From: Candidatus Geothrix odensensis
GTDB lineage: Bacteria; Acidobacteriota; Holophagae; Holophagales; Holophagaceae
Length of the DNA stretch: 64,000 nucleotides
Direction of reading: 5' to 3'
Assembly: GCA_016714685.1 (NCBI GenBank)
Contig: JADKCH010000001.1
Coordinates: 713,078-777,077 of the forward strand
Shown one piece after another: positions 27,314 to 34,488 of this stretch. Within the stretch, counting starts at the first letter, position 1. Each line of letters starts with the position of its first letter. The notes under the pieces are model-generated. The model was not told the origin of the DNA. It worked only from the letters and a program-made list of their open reading frames with translations, and did no database searches. Position numbers and translations under genes: made by a program.

Positions 27314-28484
27314 CGAGCGGCTGGCCTGGGGCGGCATGGGGGTGGGCCACGCCGAGGATGGCCGCCTGCTGCTCCTGGAGGCGCCCCTGGCCCTCTTCCC
27401 CGGGGAGGTGGTCGAGGCCGAGGTCATCTGGAAGGTCCGGCACGGCGAAGGCCGCATCACCCATTGGGTCGCCCGGGACCCCCGCCGGACTCAGGCCGCC
27501 TGCCCCGTGGCGGAGTCCTGCGGCGGCTGCGAACTGTGGGAGGCCGGCCGGCACACCTCCGACCTGAAGCGCCAGATGGTCGCCGACCTGCTGCGCCGCC
27601 AGGTGGGGGAGGCCGTGCCCTGGAGCTGGCACCCGGCCCCGGACTCGGCCCGCCGCCATCGCATCCAGCTGCACTGGGATGGGGCGGAGCTGGGCTATTT
27701 CAAGCGGCACAGCCACGCCCTGGTCCCGGTCACGGAATGCGCCGCCGCGGCCGAGCCCCTGTCGAACGCTATTCCGCGGCTGCTGGCCGCGCTGGATGGC
27801 CGCGCCCTGCCGGCTCGTCCCGGCCGCTGGGAGCTTTCCACGGGATCCCCCGCCAGCACCGTGTGGGCCACCGACGAGCGGGGACGCACCTGGATCCTGG
27901 AGCCGGATGGCTGGCACCGCAACGCCGAGCCCATCCGCCACCGCCTGGGTGACGCCATCCTGCAGCACGAGCCCGGCGCCTTCTTCCAGGTGAGCCCGCC
28001 CTGGGCCGCGGAGGCCTTCGGTGGCCTCCTGCAGTCCTGGGACGTGAAGGGACATACGCTGTACGACCTCTACGGCGGGGTCGGCCTCTTCTCGGCCCTG
28101 CTGGGCGCCCGCTTCAGCCACCGCGTTCTGGTCGAATCGGGGGAAACGGCCGTGGCCTGGGCCCGGCGCAACCTGGAGGCCGCGGGGCTTCCCGCCGAAT
28201 GCCTCGTGGCGGATGTGGCGGCCTGGGTGCCCGAAGGGCTGGGCGTTGCAGAGGACGTGATCCTGCTGGATCCGCCCCGGGCAGGTCTCGATGCAGCCCT
28301 CTGCGACCGCCTCGCCACCGCAGGCGCCGGCACCCTGGTGCTGGTGGGCTGCGATGGCGCGGCCTTCTGCCGCGACGTGAAGCGCCTGTCCGGCGCCTGG
28401 AGTCTCGACCAGCTGGCCGTGCTCGACCTCTTCCCTCTCACCAGCCTCGTGGAATGCGTGGCCCTGCTGACGAAGCGCCCATGA
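27258..28484 (+). CDS. RNA m5U methyltransferase (TrmA/RlmD family)
   Basis: A protein of about 408 residues. A small TRAM-like N-terminal region is followed by an iron-sulfur motif CPVAESCGGC with a fourth Cys in PVTEC. The SAM-binding DLYGGVGLFS block, DPPRAG, a catalytic Cys in VGCDG and the terminal VECVALL Glu come next. It would methylate uridine at C5 in rRNA or tRNA. The GTG at 27258 is proposed because the TRAM residues lie before the first ATG (27336). It heads a plus-strand unit with speD and the DUF454 gene. Confidence 0.85.
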   Translation: MPPAYRNSPSRKEAWRGPIERLAWGGMGVGHAEDGRLLLLEAPLALFPGEVVEAEVIWKVRHGEGRITHWVARDPRRTQAACPVAESCGGCELWEAGRHTSDLKRQMVADLLRRQVGEAVPWSWHPAPDSARRHRIQLHWDGAELGYFKRHSHALVPVTECAAAAEPLSNAIPRLLAALDGRALPARPGRWELSTGSPASTVWATDERGRTWILEPDGWHRNAEPIRHRLGDAILQHEPGAFFQVSPPWAAEAFGGLLQSWDVKGHTLYDLYGGVGLFSALLGARFSHRVLVESGETAVAWARRNLEAAGLPAECLVADVAAWVPEGLGVAEDVILLDPPRAGLDAALCDRLATAGAGTLVLVGCDGAAFCRDVKRLSGAWSLDQLAVLDLFPLTSLVECVALLTKRP

Positions 28485-28840
28485 CGGCGCTGGGACGCCA
28501 CCTGCTGGTGGAGTTCACAGGCTGCGACTCCGCCGCGCTGGCGGACCTGGCCGGCGTGACCACGGCGATGCTGGAGGCGGCCCGGGCCTCGGGTGCCACC
28601 ATCGTCACCCACAGCTTCCACCACTTCAGCCCCCACGGCGTCAGCGGCGCCGTGATCATCGCGGAGAGCCACCTGGCCATCCACACCTGGCCCGAGCACC
28701 GCTTCGCCGCCGTGGACTACTTCTCCTGCGGGGCCGTGAACGCGGGGGCGGCCATGCAGGTCCTGGAGGCGGCCTTCGGCGCCACCGCCACAGAGGCCCT
28801 GAGTCTCACCCGGGGGCCCCTGGGCCGCACGGACGAATGA
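28481..28840 (+). CDS. speD: S-adenosylmethionine decarboxylase proenzyme SpeD
   Basis: A 119-residue small-type SpeD that supplies the aminopropyl donor for spermidine. The self-cleavage site is in ESHLAIHTWPEH, where the Ser becomes the pyruvoyl group. The conserved YFSCG block follows. Its ATG overlaps the methyltransferase stop and its stop overlaps the next start, so the three genes are coupled. A longer frame upstream is an artefact. Confidence 0.93.
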   Translation: MTALGRHLLVEFTGCDSAALADLAGVTTAMLEAARASGATIVTHSFHHFSPHGVSGAVIIAESHLAIHTWPEHRFAAVDYFSCGAVNAGAAMQVLEAAFGATATEALSLTRGPLGRTDE

Positions 28841-29223
28841 GCCTGCCCCGGTCCTGGCTCCGCCCCCTGTTCATCGCGGGGGGCCTGCTCTGCCTGGGCC
28901 TGGCGGTGCTGGGCCTCTTCCTGCCCCTGCTGCCGGCCACGCCCTTCCTCCTACTGGCCGCCGCCTGCTTTGCCCGGTCCTCGGAACGGCTGCACACCTG
29001 GATGCTGCGGCACCGGCATTTCGGTCCCCTGCTGCGGGACTGGGAGGCTCATCGGGCCATCCGGCCCTCCGCCAAGCGGACTGCCACGGTGGCCATCCTC
29101 GCCAGCGCGGCCCTGACCTATGCCCTGGCCCGCCTGCCCTGGTCCGGCCGCCTGGCCATGGGCCTCTGCCTGGCCGGCGTCCTGGCCTTCATCTGGACCC
29201 GACCGGATGGAGGACGGGACTGA
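28837..29223 (+). CDS. DUF454 (YbaN-like) membrane protein
   Basis: A 128-residue membrane protein with two hydrophobic segments at the N-terminus (about 10-43) and two at the C-terminus (about 83-120). The family marker GLFLPLLPATPFLLLAAACFARSS is recognisable as YbaN/DUF454, and a conserved RHRHFGPLLRDW helix follows. No function is established for the family. It is coupled to speD by an ATGA overlap. Confidence 0.85.
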   Translation: MSLPRSWLRPLFIAGGLLCLGLAVLGLFLPLLPATPFLLLAAACFARSSERLHTWMLRHRHFGPLLRDWEAHRAIRPSAKRTATVAILASAALTYALARLPWSGRLAMGLCLAGVLAFIWTRPDGGRD

Positions 29224-29716
29224 GCGCCCCCTCCAGCGCCAGCAGCCGCTCCTTCATGGCCAGCCCGCCCGCGTAGCCCGTGAGGCTGCCGCTGGCGCCG
29301 ATCACTCGATGGCAGGGCACCAGGATGGACACGGGGTTGGCCCCGTTGGCCCGGCCCACGGCGCGGCTGAGGTGCGGATCGCCCAGCTCGGCGGCGAGCT
29401 GGCCGTAGCTGCGGGTCTCGCCGAAGGGAATGCGCTGGAGGCCGGCCCACACCCGCTGCTCGAAGGGGCTCCCATGGAGGCGGAGGGGCACGTCGAAGGC
29501 CTTGCGCTGGCCCGCAGCGTAGGCCTCGAGCTGTTCCCGGAGGCGGCCCACTCCGGTGGCATCCGGCCGGGGCACCGGCCCCAGTCGGGCCAGCTTCCTC
29601 AGCAGGGGCATGCGGAATTCATGGTCTGCGAAGCCCAGGTAGATCACGGCACCGTCCGCGTCGAAGGCCGCCTGCACGGGGCCGAGGGAGGTTTCAATCC
29701 GGTGGATGCCGCTCAT
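29189..29716 (-). CDS. Methylated-DNA-protein-cysteine methyltransferase (Ogt type)
   Basis: A 175-residue suicide repair protein that takes O6-alkyl groups from guanine. The active-site block PCHRVIG is intact and is preceded by RAVGRANGANPVSIL with the flipping Arg and conserved Asn. The C-terminal GYAGGLAMK helix is present. Its ATG overlaps the stop of the AlkA-type gene, so the two repair proteins are co-translated. Its 3' end overlaps the convergent DUF454 gene by 35 bases. Confidence 0.93.
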   Translation of the reverse strand: MSGIHRIETSLGPVQAAFDADGAVIYLGFADHEFRMPLLRKLARLGPVPRPDATGVGRLREQLEAYAAGQRKAFDVPLRLHGSPFEQRVWAGLQRIPFGETRSYGQLAAELGDPHLSRAVGRANGANPVSILVPCHRVIGASGSLTGYAGGLAMKERLLALEGALSPVLHPVGSR

Positions 29717-31128
29717 GCGGGAGTTCCTTTCAGGCTGGACCAGAGGTGGAAGGTGGCGAGGCTGCGATGGGGCGCGAAGGGGGCCATGAGCGCCTGGGTC
29801 TCTGCACCGCCCGGCCGAGCCTCGAGCTTGAACCAGCGCTGCAGCGCCAAGGTGAGTCCCGCATCCCCCACGGGCACGCAGTCGCGGAAACCGAAGCCTC
29901 GCATCAGCACGTACTGGGCGGTCCAGGGCCCGCAACCCCGCAGGGCGAGCAGATCCCGGGCCAGGCCCGTGGCGGTGGCACGCCCTTCCAGGAGCAGGCG
30001 GCCCAAGGCCACCTCGGCGGCGGCATGCAGCAGGTACTCGGCCTTGCGGCGGGAGAAGCGCAGGGCCAGGAGGTCCTCGATCTTCAATTCGGCGATCCGG
30101 GCCGCATCGGGATGGGCGAAGAGGCCTCCTTCCACCGGGAGGCCCGCCAGGCGGATCAGATCGCGGCGCAGGGCGTAGGCGAAGGCCAGGTTCACCTGCT
30201 GTCCCAGGATCGCCCACACCAGAGCTTCGAAGGGATCCAGCGTGAGCAGCACGCGCAGTCCCCCACGACCCCATGCAAGTTGTGGATGGGCCGCCTCGAA
30301 GGCGGCGGGGTCGCCCTGCCAGCCCAGCAGGCGGAGGGCCGCGCCGTGGGCCGTGGCCATGGCGGCCGGGCCCGTCGCCCCCTGCAGGGACACGTCCACG
30401 GCCTCCTCCCGGAAGGCCAGGCTGAGCACGGATGGCCGGCCTTCGCAGAGGAAGGCCTTGTGCAGACGGTTCCCCGCCGCGCGCTCGGACACGCTCTGGC
30501 CATCACGCCCGTGGAAGGCCAACACATCCTGTACCCGCAGGCCCGCAGGCAAGGACAAGGTGAAGTGGTCCGACCCCAGCATGGTGCGGAAGGCGCCGGG
30601 GCTCAGGCCCGTCTGGCGCCGGAAGGCCTCGTGGAACCCCGAGGCGCTTTCATAGCCGGAATCCATGGCCAGTTCCGTCAGCTCGCCCTGCCCCGCCGCG
30701 AGCCGGGCACAGGCCCACTGGATCCGGACGCGCTGGAGGAAGGCCGCGGGCTGGAGGTGGACATGGTCACGGAACAGGTCCTTCAGCTTCGTGACGCCCA
30801 CTCCGGTTGCTTCGGCCAGGGCCTCCACCTCGGGAAAGGCGGCCGGGTCCTCCGCAGCCTGGGCCAGGGCGGCTTCCAGCCGGGCCAGGTCCGCGTCCTC
30901 GCCCCGGTAGAAGGCATCGGGGCGGCAGCGCTTGCAGGGGCGGAGACCCGCGGCCTGGGCCGCCGGTTCGTCCGGAAAGAACCGCACGTTGATGGCCAGG
31001 GGTTTCCGGGCCGGGCAGGAGGGCAGGCAGTAGATCCCCGTGGTGAGGACGCCCGTCAGGACCCGGCCGTTGAAGGACGCGTCCTTCGCCAGGATCCGTT
31101 CGTAGAGGTGCTCATCCGACCAGCGCAT
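29713..31128 (-). CDS. Ada-AlkA fusion: DNA-3-methyladenine glycosylase with regulator domains
   Basis: A 471-residue fusion. Residues 1-75 form the Ada metal-binding domain, with four Cys (CLPSC and CKRC) and Cys in the first pair as the methyl acceptor from phosphotriesters. Residues about 95-185 form an AraC-type HTH (ELAMDSGYESASGFHEAFRR). The rest is AlkA: an N-terminal beta domain and HhH-GPD with LRGCGPWTAQYVLMRGFG and the catalytic Asp in VGDAGL. It would both sense and repair alkyl damage, probably activating its own cluster. Confidence 0.92.
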   Translation of the reverse strand: MRWSDEHLYERILAKDASFNGRVLTGVLTTGIYCLPSCPARKPLAINVRFFPDEPAAQAAGLRPCKRCRPDAFYRGEDADLARLEAALAQAAEDPAAFPEVEALAEATGVGVTKLKDLFRDHVHLQPAAFLQRVRIQWACARLAAGQGELTELAMDSGYESASGFHEAFRRQTGLSPGAFRTMLGSDHFTLSLPAGLRVQDVLAFHGRDGQSVSERAAGNRLHKAFLCEGRPSVLSLAFREEAVDVSLQGATGPAAMATAHGAALRLLGWQGDPAAFEAAHPQLAWGRGGLRVLLTLDPFEALVWAILGQQVNLAFAYALRRDLIRLAGLPVEGGLFAHPDAARIAELKIEDLLALRFSRRKAEYLLHAAAEVALGRLLLEGRATATGLARDLLALRGCGPWTAQYVLMRGFGFRDCVPVGDAGLTLALQRWFKLEARPGGAETQALMAPFAPHRSLATFHLWSSLKGTPA

Positions 31129-31189
31129 GACTTCATGCTACGGGCTGGCGCGAGGACCGTCCTCCGCTGGGCGGCGCTGGAATTATTCC

Positions 31190-31714
31190 TCAATCCCAAA
31201 CCAGGGGAAGTCTCGGTTGCGCGGGGGCCTTCGGCAGCACGCCTTCGAGGCGGAGGAGGAATTCCTTCATGTCCAGGCCGCCCCCGTAGCCCACCAGCGA
31301 CCCGTCCGAACCGATCACCCGGTGGCAGGGGATGAGGATGGAGATGGGGTTGGCGCCATTGGCCCGCGCCGCGGCGCGGATGCACTTCTCATCGCCCAGG
31401 CGGCGAGCCAGTTCCAGGTACGAGATCGCCTGGCCGTAGGGGATCTTCAGCAGCTCTTTCCAGACCCGCCGCTGGAAGTCGGTGCCCTCCATGTGGATGG
31501 GGATGTTGAAGTCCCGGAGGTTGCCAGAGAAGTAAGACTCCAGCTGGCGCTTCAGGAAGGGGAGGCATTTCGGAGCCGGATCCGTGGGTTCCTCGGGCGG
31601 CACCCCATGAAACCGGATGAGCTGAAGCAGCTTCCCCTCGTCATCGAAGACGGCCCCCAGGTCCCCGACGGGCGAAGCGATGGAATGGAAGGCACCAGGC
31701 ATGGAACCAAGCAT
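31190..31714 (-). CDS. Second methylated-DNA-protein-cysteine methyltransferase
   Basis: A 174-residue Ogt-type protein with intact PCHRVIGSDGSLVGYGGG and the preceding AAARANGANPISIL block. It is a paralogue of the gene at 29189-29716, with similar active-site blocks but a quite different N-terminal domain. The start at 31714 is uncertain, with no clear ribosome site; an ATG at 31702 is also possible. It lies between the AlkA fusion and the Cys-less paralogue, all on the minus strand. Confidence 0.9.
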   Translation of the reverse strand: MLGSMPGAFHSIASPVGDLGAVFDDEGKLLQLIRFHGVPPEEPTDPAPKCLPFLKRQLESYFSGNLRDFNIPIHMEGTDFQRRVWKELLKIPYGQAISYLELARRLGDEKCIRAAARANGANPISILIPCHRVIGSDGSLVGYGGGLDMKEFLLRLEGVLPKAPAQPRLPLVWD

Positions 31715-31774
31715 GTCAGAATCGCGGTTTTTTGGGATAAAGAGGCAGGCCCGACAGCAAGTTGAGGGCAAGCA

Positions 31775-32245
31775 TCAGGCCCCGGGCTTCCGCCAGCCCA
31801 GCCCGGATTCAAGGTCCCGGAGGGCCTTGGGCAGAGGGCCCTCGCCCGGCAGGATCACCCGGTGGGCGGGGATCAGGAGCGCGATGGGGTTGCTGGCACA
31901 GGCCATCACCACCACCTCCTCGTCGAGGCCCAGCCAGGCGGCGAAATCCGAGGGCTGCCGGGTCTGACCGTAGGGGATGGTGCGCACCGTGTCCCAGATC
32001 CGCAGGTGGGAGGGCCTGCCCTGGGGATCGAGGGGCACTGTGAAAGTGCGGAGGGTGCCGGCCAGGTAGGCATCGATCTGGCGATCCAGGAACCGCTTGG
32101 CTTCCCGCTGCTCCTTCGGCGGGAGCGGACTGGTCTTGCGAGGGTCGAAGCCTTCCAGCACCAGCTCCAGAAGTCGTCCCCGGCCATCGAAGGTGGCCCG
32201 CATGGGCCCCATCGGAGTGTTCAACTCGTAGTGCCAGAGGATCAT
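31775..32245 (-). CDS. Alkyltransferase-like protein with Cys-to-Ala active site
   Basis: A 156-residue Ogt paralogue in which the catalytic Cys is Ala: PAHRVI in place of PCHRVI. The N-terminal domain (ELNTPMGPMRATFDGRG) and IPYGQTRQPSDFAAWLG helix are kept, but the RAxxRANGANP helix has become VVMACASNP. It cannot accept alkyl groups. Alkyltransferase-like (ATL) proteins known from other bacteria have Trp or Ala here and hand lesions to nucleotide excision repair; most lack the N-terminal domain that this one keeps. It is 25 bases from the divergent mqnA. Confidence 0.85.
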   Translation of the reverse strand: MILWHYELNTPMGPMRATFDGRGRLLELVLEGFDPRKTSPLPPKEQREAKRFLDRQIDAYLAGTLRTFTVPLDPQGRPSHLRIWDTVRTIPYGQTRQPSDFAAWLGLDEEVVVMACASNPIALLIPAHRVILPGEGPLPKALRDLESGLGWRKPGA

Positions 32246-32270
32246 GCGTGAATCATCGCATACTGAGGTT

Positions 32271-33080
32271 ATGCCTGCCGCACCCTTCCGCCTGTCCATC
32301 ATCGACTACCTCAACGCCGCCCCCCTGAACCATGGCTTCAAGCACGGACTGGGCTGGGAGCACTTCCACCTGAAGTTCCATTACCCATCCGCCTGCGCCG
32401 ACCGGCTGCGGGAGGGCGAGGTCGATGCGGGCATCGTGAGCTCCATCGAGTACCTGAGGATCCCGGATCTGCGCATCGTGCCGGGGCTCTGCATCGCCTC
32501 GCCGAAGCGAGTGCGGAGCGTGATGATCCTGTCCCAGGTGCCTCCCGAGCAGATCCGGAGCCTGGCCCTGGATACCTCCAGCCGCACCAGCGTGGTCCTG
32601 GCCCAGCTGCTCCTGCGTGAGCGCTACGGCGTGACCCCGACAGTGGTGGACATGGGCCCCGACCTGCCCGCCATGCTCGAGGCGAACGACGCGGCCCTCA
32701 TGATCGGCGATGCGGCCATGCGGGCGCCCAAGCAGGGCCTCTTCGTCCTGGACCTGGCGGAGGAGTGGCACGCCTGGACGGGCCTGCCGTTCGTCTTCGC
32801 CCTCTGGCTGGTCCGGAAGGATGCCCCGGAGCTGCCCGTACCCGGCGGCGTGGCCCCTTTCTTCCACAAGAGCCTGGAGATCGGCCTCGCCCAGCTCCCG
32901 GCCATCGTCGAGGAGGCCCGGCGCACCATCGGCTGGACCAAGATCGAGCTGCATGAGTACCTGACCGAGAACATCAGCTACACCCTGGGTGAGGCCGAAC
33001 GGGAGAGTTTGGCCCTATTCTTCGAGAAGGCCGTCCGCCACGGCTTCGCCCCCGACATGAAGCCCCTGCGGTTCCTCTGA
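32271..33080 (+). CDS. mqnA: Chorismate dehydratase MqnA (futalosine pathway)
   Basis: A 269-residue MqnA/MqnD-fold enzyme for the first step of the futalosine route to menaquinone. The IIDYLNAAPLNHGF start, the AGIVSSIEYL block, the LALDTSSRTSV motif and the ALMIGDAAM segment are all family features. The ATG at 32271 has CTGAGG upstream. Other mqn genes are not in the window. Confidence 0.9.
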   Translation: MPAAPFRLSIIDYLNAAPLNHGFKHGLGWEHFHLKFHYPSACADRLREGEVDAGIVSSIEYLRIPDLRIVPGLCIASPKRVRSVMILSQVPPEQIRSLALDTSSRTSVVLAQLLLRERYGVTPTVVDMGPDLPAMLEANDAALMIGDAAMRAPKQGLFVLDLAEEWHAWTGLPFVFALWLVRKDAPELPVPGGVAPFFHKSLEIGLAQLPAIVEEARRTIGWTKIELHEYLTENISYTLGEAERESLALFFEKAVRHGFAPDMKPLRFL

Positions 33081-33100
33081 CCCCCCACCTGGAAGCCTCC

Positions 33101-34432
33101 ATGACCGACCTTGCCGCCCTCTTCCACGCGCACATCGCCGAGCGTCAGCGCACCACGGCCGAAGCCCTGGCCCAGACCGGGTTCGAAGCCCTGGTCATCT
33201 CCAGCGGCAAGGCCTACACCCACTTCGCCGACGACCAGGAAGCCCCCTTCCACCCCACGCCGCACTTCGCCCACTGGTGCCCGGTGGCCGGCCCCCACCA
33301 CGTTCTCGTGATCCGCCCCGGCCACCGTCCGAAGCTGATCCGGTTCGCCCCCGAGGACTTCTGGTACGAGCAGGCGCCCCTGGGGAACCCCTTCTGGGCC
33401 TCGGCATTCGAGATCGAGGAGGCCGGCAACATCGACGAAGTCTGGAGCCGACTGGGCACCCTGAGCCACGCCGCCTACATCGGCCCCGAGACGGACCGGG
33501 CCGAGAGCGCAGGACTGGAGCTGAACCCCGCGCCGCTGACGGCCCACCTGGACTGGCACCGCACCACGAAATCGGCCTACGAGGTCCAGTGCATCGAGGA
33601 GGCCACGGTGATCGCGGCCAAGGGCCACCAGGCCGCCCGGGCCGCCTTCCTGGCCGGAGCCAGCGAGCTTGAGGTCCATCACGCCTATGTGCAGGCCGCG
33701 GGCATCGTGGATCATGAGATGCCCTACGGCAGCATCGTGGCCCTCAACGAGAAGGGCGCCATCCTGCACTACGAGGGCAAGCGCAAGGTGGGGAACGGCG
33801 CCGTCCTGCTCATCGATGCCGGCGCCCAGGTGCGCGGCTACGCCGCCGACATCACCCGCACCGTGGCCGCGCCCCGCTGCGACAGCCGGTTCGCGGCCCT
33901 CGTCGCGGGCATGGAGAAGATCGAGCTGCAGCTCTGCGATCTGGTGAAGCCGAAGATGCCCTACGGCGACCTCCACCATCAGGGGCACCTGCTCATCGCG
34001 GGCCTGCTGAAGGAGAGCGGCCTCCTCCACGCCACGCCCGAGGAGGCCGTCGAGAAGGGGCTCAGCCGACCCTTCTTCCCCCACGGCCTGGGCCATCATC
34101 TGGGGATCCAGGTCCACGATGTGGCCGGCCGCCAGGGCACGCCGGACGGAACCCCGGCCCCGCCCCCGCCCCAGCACCCCACGCTGCGCACCACGCGCGC
34201 CATTGATGCGGACCAGGTCTTCACGGTGGAGCCGGGTCTCTACTTCATCCCCATGCTGCTCCGCCCCTTCCGCGAGAACGAGCATAAGGCCAAGTTCGAC
34301 TGGACCCTCATCGACGAGCTCACCCCCTGTGGCGGCATCCGCATCGAGGACAACCTATTGGTGACCGCCACCGGCCATCGCATCTCACCCGGCCGCACCT
34401 TCCCCTCTAAGGCAGTCGGCAGAGACCTCTGA
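33101..34432 (+). CDS. Xaa-Pro dipeptidase (PepQ-like, M24 family)
   Basis: A 443-residue metallopeptidase that splits Xaa-Pro dipeptides. The pita-bread fold ligands are visible: Asp in LLIDAGAQ, Asp in ADITRT, His in HGLGHHLG, Glu in TVEPGLYF and Glu in GIRIEDN. The N-terminal domain matches PepQ rather than PepP. It is 20 bases after mqnA and is followed by a peptidase, with a peptide transporter beyond, suggesting peptide use. Confidence 0.9.
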   Translation: MTDLAALFHAHIAERQRTTAEALAQTGFEALVISSGKAYTHFADDQEAPFHPTPHFAHWCPVAGPHHVLVIRPGHRPKLIRFAPEDFWYEQAPLGNPFWASAFEIEEAGNIDEVWSRLGTLSHAAYIGPETDRAESAGLELNPAPLTAHLDWHRTTKSAYEVQCIEEATVIAAKGHQAARAAFLAGASELEVHHAYVQAAGIVDHEMPYGSIVALNEKGAILHYEGKRKVGNGAVLLIDAGAQVRGYAADITRTVAAPRCDSRFAALVAGMEKIELQLCDLVKPKMPYGDLHHQGHLLIAGLLKESGLLHATPEEAVEKGLSRPFFPHGLGHHLGIQVHDVAGRQGTPDGTPAPPPPQHPTLRTTRAIDADQVFTVEPGLYFIPMLLRPFRENEHKAKFDWTLIDELTPCGGIRIEDNLLVTATGHRISPGRTFPSKAVGRDL

Positions 34433-34449
34433 GAGGCCCAAAGAGGCCT

Positions 34450-34472
34450 CAATATGCGATATATATTAGGTC
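34450..34472 (+). promoter_or_regulatory. AT-rich promoter-like segment before the S9 peptidase
   Basis: A short island of alternating A and T with a TATATT element stands out in a GC-rich region, 20-40 bases before the S9 peptidase start. It directly follows a six-base inverted repeat (GAGGCC/GGCCTC) after the dipeptidase stop. It could be a -10 region, but no clear -35 was found. Confidence 0.3.
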
Positions 34473-34488
34473 CCCTTCGGAGTGCGCC

